Source: Rachicladosporium sp. CCFEE 5018 (lineage: Eukaryota > Ascomycota > Dothideomycetes > Cladosporiales > Cladosporiaceae). Taken from it: 35,245 bases of DNA. Of the stretch, positions 1 through 9,845 are shown piece by piece. The notes beneath the pieces are model-generated. The model saw only the letters and a program-made list of their open reading frames with translations. It was not told where the DNA came from and ran no database searches. Positions within the stretch are counted from its first letter, which is position 1; each line of letters opens with the position of its first letter. The stretch lies in the NCBI GenBank assembly GCA_002077045.2, contig KZ111218.1, positions 1 to 35,245 on the forward strand, in the 5' to 3' direction. Position numbers and translations under genes: made by a program.

Positions 1-690
1 CATCGTCTCGCAGCCGCGCCAGGTGTCCACGGCTTCGGCGCATAGTTCTCATCCGGATTGCCTCTCGAGGGTTTACCCCAGGGACTTTCTTCCTTGACCT
101 GTTCCTTCGTCTGCCCTCGAAATCTGCCTTCGTCCACCCTCTTGCCCTCAGCCGCAGCAAGTATCTTGTCCATGTCCTCGACAGCATTCCTCACGCCTTG
201 CTTGGACTCTGGCTCAGTCTGGCCAGCGTAGCCTCCCGGGTCTTTCACCTGCAGCGCAGGCTCCGGCTGCTGCTTCGCCGGCGCATCAAGGAATGACTCG
301 CTGTCTTTCCACTTCTGATCAGCGATCGCAGCCAGCTCGGTCGTGCGTAGTCGTCTCGTGACGTCCATTTGCTGTTCCTTCGCACTTGGGGCGAACTCTC
401 GAGTATGTCGCAGCCATTGGTGCCATTGCGCTGGTGCAGTAATCAGCGAATGAAACCACCTCCTCGATCTCTTCAGCGGACCTACGCGATATGATCACAT
501 CACTATAGTGTGACTTCGTGTTGTACTTCACAATCCTCCGCCACCGTCCAGCGTTCAATGCATCTCGAAACTCCCAGAAAGTATTACCGGCCAGGTCTGC
601 GCCGGCGAGGAATTGGCGTCGCCATGGGAGGCGCAGCGCTTTCCATCTAAAGTAGAGTTGTTTGATAACTCCAGGTGGTCGCGCGGACAT
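1..690 (-). CDS. Complex I assembly factor NDUFAF2 (mimitin / B17.2-like), nearly complete at left edge
   Basis: Mitochondrial chaperone of late NADH:ubiquinone oxidoreductase assembly, a paralogue of subunit NDUFA12. Exon 1 runs 690-486 from the ATG at 690 and exon 2 runs 430-1. The intron 485-431 (55 bp) starts GTAGGT and ends CAG. The join restores the family stretch YSDVIISPQWHQWLRHTR. Other family signatures are LPWRRQFLAGADLAGNTFWE near the N-terminus and a charged C-terminal tail ending SRGNPDENYAPKPWTPGAA. The reading frame reaches the window edge after 211 codons with a final TG, so the stop codon (TGA) may lie one base outside. The tail beyond the NDUFA12-like core favours NDUFAF2 over NDUFA12 itself. 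It is divergent from the PLD-like gene, sharing a roughly 320-bp promoter region. Confidence 0.9.
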
Positions 691-1011
691 TTAGGTGGTT
701 AATCGAGGCATTGCAGAAGTAGAGAGATGATCAATTGACAAGACGAAGGTGAACCAGGACCCTAACCCTGGTGACCTCATGGGGAAAGAGCGACTGAGCA
801 CGACTGGATGAACAATACATGTCATTTCCGCGGCGCAATATTGCGCCTGCATGTGCCAAATAAACTCTCAGGGGACGGAAATCTGCTGTGGGAAAATGCT
901 GGTGCTGCTTGTTCGGGATTTCATGTGATCAGCGTGACATGAACACCATCGGGGCTCAGAAGCACTAAAGGGTATCTCTAAGTGTATCTGTCAAGTGAGT
1001 ATAAGACCAGC
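691..1011. promoter_or_regulatory. Divergent promoter region of the NDUFAF2-like and PLD-like genes
   Basis: This 321-bp gap separates two head-to-head genes and holds no ORF I can support. Its main visible structure is a perfect 16-bp palindrome at 832-847 (GGCGCAATATTGCGCC), near the middle. It lies about 140 bp from the leftward ATG and 165 bp from the rightward ATG. No transcription start was determined. Confidence 0.4.
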
Positions 1012-2376
1012 ATGCCAGAACACTTGCTTATCACGGACTTCCTACACGCAGCTTCGGATCCTGAGACAATCGAGAGCCAAAGACTCGACAAGCCGAACTA
1101 CTGGACGGCTGATCCTTCTTCTCTTCTTACAGCATGCACCCCGGGACGGTTCGATCTAGGTACCGGCGAAGACATATATGCCTCCATACTTCCGGCCATC
1201 GAAGCAGCCGAGTATGAAATCATACTCGTCACCTGCTTCTGGGCTCGTTCACGTACCTTAGATCGGCTGATTGATAGTCTTCGCAAGCTTTCTGCATCTG
1301 CCATTGCACGGAAGAGGAAAGTAGACGTCCGAATTTGCTTCTCCTCGTCCTCTCTCTGGCAGAAGTTGTTCCATACGACTTCACTTGATGGATCTATAGT
1401 ACCAGCATCAAGATGGCCGTGTCAGCTGGGTCTGCCTGCGAAGATCGAGCTGCCTGGGCTGGATCTTGAAATCAAGAGCATCTTCGTACTGCCGTTCAGT
1501 GTCATGCACCCGAAATTCATCGTGGTTGACCGAGAAGTGGCGTTCCTTCCCAGCTGTAATGTTAGCTGGGAGGACTGGTTTGAGGGATGCATCGAGCTGC
1601 GTGGTAGTATCGTAGCGCAATTCGTAAGGTTCTGGCAGGCTTTCTGGGCGGACGATCAGTCTAACGGATATATTCTACCACGAGACCTCTCACAGAGAGT
1701 CGGCGATAGTTACGGCTCGCCACACGATATAGACCAAACACAGGCATTATTCCTGCCTTCACCACATCACCGCCACCCACGCTTCAGCTTCTCCTGGCAG
1801 GCCGCAGTGACTCCACCTCCAACGCCGCTGAACGTCTTCCTGCTCACTGCGCTGTCGAACGCTGAGCGTAGCATCTTCATGCAGACGCCGAATCTCACAG
1901 CGCAGACTGTGATAGCAGCTTTACTGGCAGCAGTCGAACGAGGTGTAGACGTCCGGATTGTGACCAGCGAGAAGCTCATGCGACTGGAACAGATGGTCAC
2001 GGCTGGGACTACGACAGCGAGGTGCGTCCAACAGCTCATAGCGCGATACAAGAGTGTAGACCGACAGCACGGTGACGATCATGATCTAGAGGCCGGTCCT
2101 CTCTTGCGCACCGGCCAATTATCTCTCTCGTACTACACTCCGCGGTCAGCTGCTGACGCAGAGTCCAACGAGCCTGTGCAATCACACCTCAAGCTTACTG
2201 TGATTGACAATGAGGTTGTTGTACTAGGGAGTGGAAACATGGATCGCGCAAGCTGGTATAACAGCCAGGAGCTCGGGGTTGCGTTCTTCTCTTGCGATTT
2301 TGCTACGCGGGTCACCGAAGACCTACGAGTCGCAATGAAGGGTAGAGAGAAGTTGATGTTCGTTAGTCAGCGCTAA
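1012..2376 (+). CDS. Phospholipase D-like protein with two HKD motifs
   Basis: Intronless gene of 454 aa. The frame is open from a GTG at 982, but the first ATG is at 1012 and is the likely start in a fungus. Two HxKxxxxD catalytic motifs are complete: HPKFIVVD (about residues 166-173) and HLKLTVID (about 392-399). The second is followed by GSGNMDRASWYNSQELGV, as in PLDc_2 proteins. Two such motifs form one active site in the PLD superfamily, which cleaves or transfers phosphodiesters (phospholipases, cardiolipin synthase-like enzymes, some nucleases). No signal peptide, PX/PH domain or clear membrane segment is seen, so it is not the classical Spo14-type PLD. The substrate cannot be told from sequence. 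It is convergent with the antiporter gene, 69 bp away. Confidence 0.88.
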   Translation: MPEHLLITDFLHAASDPETIESQRLDKPNYWTADPSSLLTACTPGRFDLGTGEDIYASILPAIEAAEYEIILVTCFWARSRTLDRLIDSLRKLSASAIARKRKVDVRICFSSSSLWQKLFHTTSLDGSIVPASRWPCQLGLPAKIELPGLDLEIKSIFVLPFSVMHPKFIVVDREVAFLPSCNVSWEDWFEGCIELRGSIVAQFVRFWQAFWADDQSNGYILPRDLSQRVGDSYGSPHDIDQTQALFLPSPHHRHPRFSFSWQAAVTPPPTPLNVFLLTALSNAERSIFMQTPNLTAQTVIAALLAAVERGVDVRIVTSEKLMRLEQMVTAGTTTARCVQQLIARYKSVDRQHGDDHDLEAGPLLRTGQLSLSYYTPRSAADAESNEPVQSHLKLTVIDNEVVVLGSGNMDRASWYNSQELGVAFFSCDFATRVTEDLRVAMKGREKLMFVSQR

Positions 2377-2445
2377 GCAGGAAACTCCATGATATGTCCT
2401 TTACTATCACCCCACGCTATGCTTCATGTACGATCACTGCTTTGT

Positions 2446-3927
2446 CTACTCCTCCTCACTCTCCGGCTCACTATCACCATTTCCCTCATCATGGTGCATC
2501 CCATCTAGCGGGTCCGTCTCAGCAGCGAACACGCTTGCTCTATTCTCCTTTGGCCTTCGAAAGTGTGCTACGACACTCAGCGCCAATACGCTCAGTCCAT
2601 GCACGAGCGTCGAGCCCATGACAACAAAGCACACCACGGGCCAGATCGTCATGACTGCCTTCTCGCGATCGGTGTATGGGTGACGGTAGTGCGGCGGATG
2701 CGTCTCGGGCGATGCAGTACCGTTCTCGAGCAACGCGCGTCCTTCGATGGCCAAGAAGAGCCCACCGAGACCCATCGGGCCGAAATGACCACAGAACCAC
2801 GCTTCACGCCAGGTGCGGATGTCTGGAATCCAACGTTTCAGGGCGAGAATTGCGGGTATGCGGCGGAACAGCAGCACCAAGACGAGAAATGCCAGCAGAC
2901 GTCCGATAGTGATGTTTGGTGTGAGCCCAGTAGATTGGAAGTCATACCATGGTATGATGGCGCCCAGGTAGACGAACATCGCGCTGTTGAGCATAAGATC
3001 AATGATCTGAGGCGTGTGAGATTCCTTGGTTTTCTTGGCGAACCAGCCGTCTCGTGCAAAGCCGTAGCCACAGCCAAACGCCACAAGGAAGTCATCTAGA
3101 CCCAGTGTGCTCCCAATACCAACGCTCAGGATCGCGAGCAGAAGGTAGAAGGCAGTGAAAGACGGTGCATCGATGAAACGGTGGTTAGTGCTGAAGCGGA
3201 GGATTCTATTGAAGACTGTGCCAAGAATCAGACCGACTGTAATACCAAGCGTGCATTGCCAAAGTATCGTGATCAAGAAGTAGTCCTTGAGTGCGTCGGC
3301 TGCAGTTGATTGAGTGATCCAGAAGACGCCTGCATATAGAAACGGGAAGCTCGTTCCGTCGTTGCAACCCGACTCAGCAGAGAGCATGTGCTTGATCCGC
3401 TTCGGCACCCGGCTGCTGAACTGACTGTGGCTGAGGATAGATGCTGCCAGCACAGGATCTGTCGGGGTGAGGCAGGCAGCAATCGTGAGTGCAGTCGGGA
3501 CGTTCGTCTTGAAGATCAGGTAGACGAATAGAGCGCAAATCAGCCAGCCAAAGATCATGACAGGTCCTAGTAACATTGCCACTGACCGCCAATGGCGGGC
3601 CATGTAGAACTTGGGCAGCTCAACGCCAACAGCGAAGACCTGAATGCCAACAATCACACGGGTAGCTTCTTGAACGATATTATCACCCAGCTCCCATCCG
3701 CCAATGGAGGGCCCGCCTGCGCAGCCATTGACGCCGCAGTAGTTTGGCGCAATCCAGCCGAGGAGTCGAGGTCCGAGGACGATACCAATCAGCAGAGCGA
3801 TAGGTGGCTCGCTGAGGTGGAGGCGGTTGCGGATGAACTTCTCGAATAGAGCATATGTGATGAGGAAGATGGAGAGCAGGAGGTAGGTAGCATGGGCAGG
3901 CGTGAACTCGATCTGACTCCAGACCAT
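2446..3927 (-). CDS. Na+/H+ antiporter, fungal Nha1/Sod2 type (CPA1)
   Basis: Plasma-membrane cation/proton exchanger that exports Na+ (and in relatives K+ or Li+) in exchange for H+. The 493-aa ORF is intronless and starts at the ATG at 3927. About a dozen hydrophobic segments fill the first 430 residues. Family hallmarks are LTPTDPVLAAS (about 153-163) and ESGCNDGTSFPFLY (about 185-198), which contains the Asn-Asp ion-binding pair. The hydrophilic tail is short, with acidic SEPESEEE at the end. It is therefore closer in architecture to S. pombe Sod2 (468 aa) than to S. cerevisiae Nha1 (985 aa), whose long tail is regulatory. The gene appears complete. Confidence 0.92.
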   Translation of the reverse strand: MVWSQIEFTPAHATYLLLSIFLITYALFEKFIRNRLHLSEPPIALLIGIVLGPRLLGWIAPNYCGVNGCAGGPSIGGWELGDNIVQEATRVIVGIQVFAVGVELPKFYMARHWRSVAMLLGPVMIFGWLICALFVYLIFKTNVPTALTIAACLTPTDPVLAASILSHSQFSSRVPKRIKHMLSAESGCNDGTSFPFLYAGVFWITQSTAADALKDYFLITILWQCTLGITVGLILGTVFNRILRFSTNHRFIDAPSFTAFYLLLAILSVGIGSTLGLDDFLVAFGCGYGFARDGWFAKKTKESHTPQIIDLMLNSAMFVYLGAIIPWYDFQSTGLTPNITIGRLLAFLVLVLLFRRIPAILALKRWIPDIRTWREAWFCGHFGPMGLGGLFLAIEGRALLENGTASPETHPPHYRHPYTDREKAVMTIWPVVCFVVMGSTLVHGLSVLALSVVAHFRRPKENRASVFAAETDPLDGMHHDEGNGDSEPESEEE

Positions 3928-4482
3928 GATTGCGGCGGCGATTGGGGGAGATCGAATGGCGAGGATGAAGATTGGATTGTCGACAGCGGCGGTCTATTCA
4001 GGTCACGGACATGCTGGAGTCTGGTTTACTATGCGCTGAGCAAGCAGCAGGAGATGCGGCATTACTTGACAGACATTTCACCCCGTCTCCCGCACTTACC
4101 GTGGTATATTGGGGCGTCTGGAGCTCGCCAACCTCGCGTATGCTGGAAGTCGTCATCTGCACTCCACACGTTCAGCTCACTTCCGTTACAGCGGGACGGG
4201 CAATACCGTACTGACCCGATTGCTTGTCAAGTGGGGCTTCGGGGCTGTACATGTGTAGCCGGGCGAATGTCATCGCTGCAGGAGGCCTTGACATAGGACA
4301 ACCATGTAAGCCTACAGCAAAAGCTTACATACAGCTTGCAGCAGTACCAGCAACCTTCATGGCGACTCTTCTGTCAATCTATAGATCGCGTCACCGGTAG
4401 CAAATACCGCGTGGCTGCACGGGCTATCGCAGCCTAGGCACGTTGCCAAGCAGCCTACCTTCAGAGTATAACGTGGCCGACG
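3928..4482. promoter_or_regulatory. Divergent intergenic region, antiporter / DUF7053 gene
   Basis: This 555-bp gap separates two divergent genes. Short open frames here have no recognisable protein character. A perfect 8-bp inverted repeat (ATGTAAGC / GCTTACAT) with an 11-nt spacer lies at 4304-4330, about 150 bp before the DUF7053 start codon. Nothing else stands out. Confidence 0.4.
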
Positions 4483-5610
4483 ATGTCGAGACGCTCTCAT
4501 TTCACGACGATCACTCCTGTCCCTCGAGGTGTAACGCGAAGTGCAGCGGTCGACTGGCTTCACGATCATCGGGAGCTGATCAGGCTGAATCCTCTTGTCC
4601 TCCGATTCGATCAGTCAACCCCTCCAGCAACTGCTCCACCAGACGAGCAGGAGTGCACCTGGTACGAGATTACAGATCAAATCAACTATGGCCTAGTCAA
4701 GAGCGAGGTGACGTACAAAGCGTGCTTCAACGATCTACCCAACGGTGTTCAGACGCACGTGTATGCGCCAGCTGGACTGGACATTCGCGAGCGATGGACC
4801 GTTGGCGGTAATGAAGCTGGCGAACCGAGAGAGATCTTGGAACTAGGCGTCGACGCGCCGAGAGATGGTCTGTACGTGCGGGAGGACGTTCAGATGCGAT
4901 GTAACGTCTTCTTGTCGCGCTATGTCAAGCGCAATCTGAACAAGGCACACAAGGTTGTCATACAGCGTGTGGGCGCGTTGGCAGAGACGACGGAGGAATC
5001 TGGCGCCAATCCTGAAACGATGTACCGAAACAATCGCATGCTGTCAAGGCCGATCTCGCGGAACGAGAGCATTGTGTCGATGGACACTTCGCCCTATCAG
5101 CACCCTTCCTCGCTGTACTCTGGCTACTCAATACCGGACAATCTCCAGCGCCCTGCCGCACAGAGTCGACCAAGCTCAGCAACCACACCCTGCTATTGTG
5201 TTGGTAGACACGACCCTGAATGCTCACAATATATCAGGACCCCGACCCACCCCAAGCGAGACGACTGGTCGCCGGCAGTAGACGACAAAGATTTACCTCG
5301 ATTGCCTCGCAACAGCGGACTGACAGCGGCATGGCATCATATTGAGATACCAGCGATGGATGACTTGACTCCTGTTGAAGCGAAGGCACCTCCTATCACA
5401 GCCGGCCCCAGCAGCACTAGTGGCGCATTTGTGGTGCCCCGGAAGCCGATCAGTCCCAGATCACCACTCGGGCTACGAACGACGTCGGATGCGTTCGTGA
5501 GTCAAGACGAGATGGGTTCGCCGACTAGCTCGAGACACGAAGCTCTAGAGGCTTTACGACCACAGCCTTTGATGACCCGAAGAGTCATCTCTGAAGGATA
5601 CGGGGCGTGA
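4483..5610 (+). CDS. DUF7053-domain protein
   Basis: Intronless, 375 aa, from the ATG at 4483. The first roughly 170 residues match the fungal DUF7053 family. They include an FTTITPVPRGVTRSAA start, WYEITDQINYG, VTYKACFNDLPNGVQTHVYA, GLDIRERWTVGGNEAGEPRE and LYVREDVQMRCNVFLSRYVK. The domain resembles a polyketide-cyclase/START-like small-ligand fold, but its function is unknown. Residues from about 180 on are Ser/Pro/Arg-rich and look disordered, with sequences such as RPISRNESIVSMD that could be phosphosites. No signal peptide or membrane segment is seen. I can name the family with confidence but not a role. Confidence 0.82.
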   Translation: MSRRSHFTTITPVPRGVTRSAAVDWLHDHRELIRLNPLVLRFDQSTPPATAPPDEQECTWYEITDQINYGLVKSEVTYKACFNDLPNGVQTHVYAPAGLDIRERWTVGGNEAGEPREILELGVDAPRDGLYVREDVQMRCNVFLSRYVKRNLNKAHKVVIQRVGALAETTEESGANPETMYRNNRMLSRPISRNESIVSMDTSPYQHPSSLYSGYSIPDNLQRPAAQSRPSSATTPCYCVGRHDPECSQYIRTPTHPKRDDWSPAVDDKDLPRLPRNSGLTAAWHHIEIPAMDDLTPVEAKAPPITAGPSSTSGAFVVPRKPISPRSPLGLRTTSDAFVSQDEMGSPTSSRHEALEALRPQPLMTRRVISEGYGA

Positions 5611-6050
5611 AATGTATGACGGAATGACTTCATGTTAGCTTAGCGCAGCGTGCATTGATCGGGAGAAGTGTGTGTACACATCATAGTGTGCATGTTCGAT
5701 GACCATATGTGATGATATCAAATGTAACGTTATCCACCCAGTCAGTCGACACTTGCCTCAGTCATCCCCGCATCTACAGAAACGCCCACGTTTGAGGCTG
5801 CAGTTCCTTTGGTCACGCCACGCTGCAGCACCACACCTTTCGTGCAGGAAGTGGCTGCCCTGTGCATGAGCTCCTTCCCAGAGTCTCACCGGCCTGTGCC
5901 TGCCTGTTCAAGTTCACTGGCAGGCACTGTAGATGCATCTCCAAGGTTTGCTGTCTTTCCCATCATCAAGCTTCCTGTCGCATCCACATCTTCCAACAGT
6001 TAAGACGGACAAATCAGCTTACCAGCAGCATCCACACCACAAGCAATGCT
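5611..6050. other. Intergenic region before the F-box-like gene
   Basis: This 440-bp gap lies between two rightward genes, so it holds the 3' flank of the DUF7053 gene and the promoter and leader of the next. The frame of the downstream gene is open back to 5862 but has no convincing upstream ATG in good context. The start at 6051 (two consecutive ATGs) is preferred. No other structure was seen. Confidence 0.35.
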
Positions 6051-7881
6051 ATGATGGCCTTCCTGGTAGCGCTTCCAATAGAATTGGTCGAGCGTGTCGT
6101 AACCTCCCTCGAGACCGAAGAGACCGGCATCCTCCGCCTTGTATGCCATGAGCTGTGCGACAAAGCTTCACGAGGTACCTACTTGAAGCTGTTCACCGAC
6201 CGAAGCGTGGACGTTACCGAGGATGGACTGAACGCTCTCAAGGAAGCACTCGCAGGCGATGGACTGCCCCGACAGCTGCGCAACCTCACCTTGGTGGCCG
6301 TGGTCTACCATCCGAGGATGGAGCGCATGCGATCGCCGGCTACCTCTCCGGATGCCTGGTCGCCGGCTGCACAGACGATGCTGCACCGGGGAGACTGCCC
6401 GGGCAAGTTCAAGCAGTCGCATAGTGACAGACGCTTTGCAGCGAGGCGAGAAGTCGCGGAACTACGACTTCAGCAGGCCAGGCATCAATACAATGTCGAG
6501 ACTGGAGTCTATGTAGAGTTGCTGGCGTTGGCGTTCGAGTCGATCAAGACCACTTGCTCGAAGGATGGACTAGCTTCTCTTGTACTCTCCGTGGCAGTCC
6601 AGACCTCGAAACGCCTCAGATTCGCCCCAGATGCCATGGACCTGCGAGCTGCGGCAAGTGAAGAGTCGCATCTGCTTGCTCTCGCCATGCAGTCTTTGAT
6701 GACTACTCACCTTCCGGTGAAGCACTTCGATATGTTCTCGAAGACAAGGCTGTGCTCGATAGCCTGCACCGAGCTCGCAGCGTGGCTCAATGTCACACCT
6801 GCGTGCTCACTGCGATCCTTCGGCCGACAATTGAGTTCACTATCGATCAGCTATTGCCGACTGACTTCAAACTGTAATCTTAGAGCCGTTTGTTGCAACT
6901 GCAATGGCCGACAATTCAGGGCCTCAGGCTCTTCTCGAATTTGCCACAACCATAGCTGCAAGTTCGACGAGGACGACGATGAGCATTGTGGATACGAGAG
7001 CAGTCTGGTGAGCTTCATGGCGAACTTCCCTAGTCTCAAGACTCTCGATTTGCACGAATATCAGACAGAGTGGTCCTCGGGAGACGCTGAGGACGGTAGT
7101 ACGCTCATGTTCGACCACCTGTACGTCTCGGTGCCATCTTCACTCCGCTCGAGAGATTATAGTCACTGACTTAAATGTGCAGGTCGGAAAGGGTTCAACT
7201 GCCCGTGCTGAACGAGTTGACCTTGCGCGGCAACAACACTACCGAAGAGTCACTGCTTCGCTTTCTGTCGAAGCTCCCCGATCTCCAACGCCTTGAGATG
7301 ACACATGTGAACCTCTCCGAAGGTATCTGGATGCCGATCTTCGACTACGTCAAGGACAAGACCAAGGTGCAGTATCTCGAGTTGACAGATCTCTTCCAAG
7401 GCAAGCATGGAGAAAGCCTGAATGGGCAAGGCATCGGACCTGGTGGCGGCGGCGGCGGCAACAACAATAATCCTTTTGGACCACCGGGCATGCCGCCACC
7501 CCCTCCACCGCCTCCGCCAGGCATGTTTAGTCATAGCTATACGCCATATTCGCATGGCTCATACTCCAACCCGCAGCAGACAGAAACGTAAGTCCATCCT
7601 CCCTCTACATCATCTCGCGAAACCACTGACTTCTCCCTTGCAGCTACGTGAATAGCCTGCTTAGCTTCCGCGCCTCGAGCGTCCCCAAGAATGAGTGTAA
7701 GATCGACGGCTGCTTCGGCTCGAATCACGTGCTGCTGAAGGGCATGTGGGTGTCGAAGGCAGTGCTGTCATACTCAACGTTCTCTCATTCAAGTCTGAAA
7801 GCGAAGGTCGAGTCGCGATGGGATCGGGAGAGAATGAGGGAGTATGGTCCGGGCAATAACGATGTCATCATCATGGACTGA
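6051..7881 (+). CDS. F-box/LRR-like protein with a Gly-Asn-Pro tract (three exons)
   Basis: Exons are 6051-7120, 7183-7587 and 7644-7881. Intron 1 (62 bp, GTACGT...GTGCAG with CTGAC) and intron 2 (56 bp, GTAAGT...TTGCAG with CTGAC) both restore a single frame of 570 aa. The N-terminus (FLVALPIELVERVVTSLE followed by ILRLVCHELCDKA) looks like a divergent F-box. Such proteins usually bridge SCF ubiquitin ligase to substrates. The middle contains leucine-patterned segments such as FPSLKTLDLHEY and LPVLNELTLRG plus LPDLQRLEMTHVNL, consistent with degenerate leucine-rich repeats. Around 7441-7522 is a low-complexity run of Gly, Asn and Pro. The last exon encodes a short Cys-containing domain (KIDGCFGSNHVLLKGMW). 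The F-box call is by pattern only, and the substrate is unknown. Confidence 0.72.
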
Positions 7882-8015
7882 TTACGCTGTGGCATCAATT
7901 TCGGTGGCATTATTAACCAACGCTCGAAGACAGTTCACTCAAATGCTCGCTAAGTGGACATTGCTGTACGCCGATATTCATGTATGAGGTTTCGAACTAT
8001 GTTGTTCAGCTCTGT

Positions 8016-9845
8016 TCAATGAAACGGCACAGCCGCACCATCGCCCCTCTGATCACTACCCGCGCTCCACATCCCTACACCATCAACAGGATCAAGATGC
8101 CACCTGATGATCTGGCCTCGTCCGAACAAGCCTCTCGCCATGCCCTTGACGACCTCTACCTTGTGCCCAAGATCCTGCATTCCCTTGACTGTCTCCTCAG
8201 GAACACCCTCTTCAAGGTAGACAGTTTTGTCAAATACATCACCCGCCTCAGGCATGCCAGCACCAATGCACAACCGCGGCGCATCTAGAGCTGCTTGAGG
8301 CGTGTGGTGGAAGATGAGCTGATTGAGCAGGACCTGCACGTGACCTTGAGGCTGCATGAAGCCGCCCATGACGCCGTAAACGCTGTGCAGACTGCCATCG
8401 GAGACGTTCGTGACCAGAGCCGGGATGATGGTGTGGTATGGTCGCTTGTTTGGCTCCAGCAAGTTGGGATGATCCGCAGGCTGAAGCACGAAATTCGCCC
8501 CACGGTTCTGCAGCGTAAAGCCGCAGCCTTTAGGGATAATGCAAGTCCCGAAGCCGCCGTAATTACTATTGATGAAGCTGATACCGTTGCCTTCGCTGTC
8601 GCTGCAGGCGAAGTAGACTGTATCGCTATGTTGATGCGCTGGAGAGCCGTGGTCGAGTTTGTCAGAAGCTTTCTTGGGGTTGAAGATTTTGGCGCGCTCA
8701 GCGAGATAGGCCGGGGAGATGAGATCGGCTGTGGGGACTTTGGCGACTGAGGGGTCGGCGACCCACCAGTTGGCGTCTGCGAAGGCGATGCGGAGGACTT
8801 CGACTAGGGCGTGGAGGTAGGGTGCTGTGTTGTGGTCTAAGGGGCAGAATGTGGGGATTTGGCCTGACTTCTCGAGTTCTTGAAGCATGCCTAGTGCCAT
8901 CAAAGCTACGATACCTTGACCGTTCGGCGGGTGCTCCCAGACGTCGACACCTTCGGATGACTTGTCTTGCATGTGCTTGCCGTGGAGCGCCGCAGAGTTC
9001 TGACCTGTGAAGCGGAGCTTGATGGGATCTGTTTCCTCTGTGCCGAGCTCCATGTGCTTCTTCAAATCGTCGGTCGTGAGGTGGCCGCCGAGGTCGTTCA
9101 CTACCTTTACCAGCTCTTCCGCGACCTTGCCAGAATAGAACCCAGCTTTGCCCTGCTTGCCTACGAGTCTGAACGTGTTCGCAAGTGTTGGATTCTTCAT
9201 GAGCTCTCCTGGCTTCGGCGCTCGCACGCCGTCCTTCGCAGCTGAATCCTTCTTCAGCATCTCCGCACCATTTGGAGATGCTTGACGGAGCTGCCCTTCA
9301 GCTTTGCCCCAGTAATACCCCATGAGCTCGCTGACAGGGAAACCTTCCTCTCCAAGCCTCGCTGCAGGATCAAGGATGTCCTCCATGCTCAGCTTGCCGC
9401 TCCCGAACTTCTCGACTGTGTCCACCCATCCTGCTGCGGCACCTGGCACAGTTACAGATTGTACGCTGTCCATGGGTATCTTGCCCACCTCGCCGTCCTT
9501 GAAGCCTAGACTACTCCTGACTGCCTCGAGCGTGCATTTCGATCCTGTTCTGCCGCTGCCATTGAGCGAGTGGACCTTCTTCGTCTTGGCATCGTAGAAG
9601 AGGCAGAACATGTCTCCGCCGATGCCAGTGCTGCCGGGCTCGGTCATGTTCAGCCCGGCGGCCACGGCAACAGCTGCATCTGCTGCATTGCCGCCTTTGC
9701 GGAGGACTTCAAGGCCACAGGCACTGGCTAGAGGCTGAGTAGATGAGACGATGCCTTTGGTCGAATGGACGACTGATCTTCTTGAGGGAAAGTAAGTGAA
9801 GTCAGGATCGCTCGCAGGGTAGATTGAGGATGAGTGGAGAGGCAT
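8016..9845 (-). CDS. Gamma-glutamyltransferase-family Ntn hydrolase, YwrD-like
   Basis: Intronless, 609 aa, from the ATG at 9845. The family cleaves gamma-glutamyl bonds (glutathione and conjugates) or acyl-amide bonds after self-cleavage before a catalytic Thr. Evidence is LRKGGNAADAAVAVAAGLN, GSTGIGGDMFC, substrate-binding NGSGR (about 95-99), and the cleavage region with Thr409 in HSDTVYFACSD. Further signatures are SFINSNYGGFGT and VMGGFMQPQGHVQVLLNQ. These are closer to the bacterial YwrD/cephalosporin-acylase-like branch than to classic secreted or vacuolar GGT. No signal peptide or membrane anchor is present, so a cytosolic location is inferred. An insertion of roughly 20 residues (about 280-300) precedes HPPNGQG. 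All key residues are present. Actual substrates are unknown. Confidence 0.9.
   Translation of the reverse strand: MPLHSSSIYPASDPDFTYFPSRRSVVHSTKGIVSSTQPLASACGLEVLRKGGNAADAAVAVAAGLNMTEPGSTGIGGDMFCLFYDAKTKKVHSLNGSGRTGSKCTLEAVRSSLGFKDGEVGKIPMDSVQSVTVPGAAAGWVDTVEKFGSGKLSMEDILDPAARLGEEGFPVSELMGYYWGKAEGQLRQASPNGAEMLKKDSAAKDGVRAPKPGELMKNPTLANTFRLVGKQGKAGFYSGKVAEELVKVVNDLGGHLTTDDLKKHMELGTEETDPIKLRFTGQNSAALHGKHMQDKSSEGVDVWEHPPNGQGIVALMALGMLQELEKSGQIPTFCPLDHNTAPYLHALVEVLRIAFADANWWVADPSVAKVPTADLISPAYLAERAKIFNPKKASDKLDHGSPAHQHSDTVYFACSDSEGNGISFINSNYGGFGTCIIPKGCGFTLQNRGANFVLQPADHPNLLEPNKRPYHTIIPALVTNVSDGSLHSVYGVMGGFMQPQGHVQVLLNQLIFHHTPQAALDAPRLCIGAGMPEAGDVFDKTVYLEEGVPEETVKGMQDLGHKVEVVKGMARGLFGRGQIIRWHLDPVDGVGMWSAGSDQRGDGAAVPFH

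Noticed and set aside
982..1011. GTG-initiated extension of the PLD-like protein
   Set aside because: Fungal nuclear genes start at ATG in nearly all cases. The first ATG, at 1012, is used. The same reasoning removed TTG extensions of DUF3602, HET and STE7.
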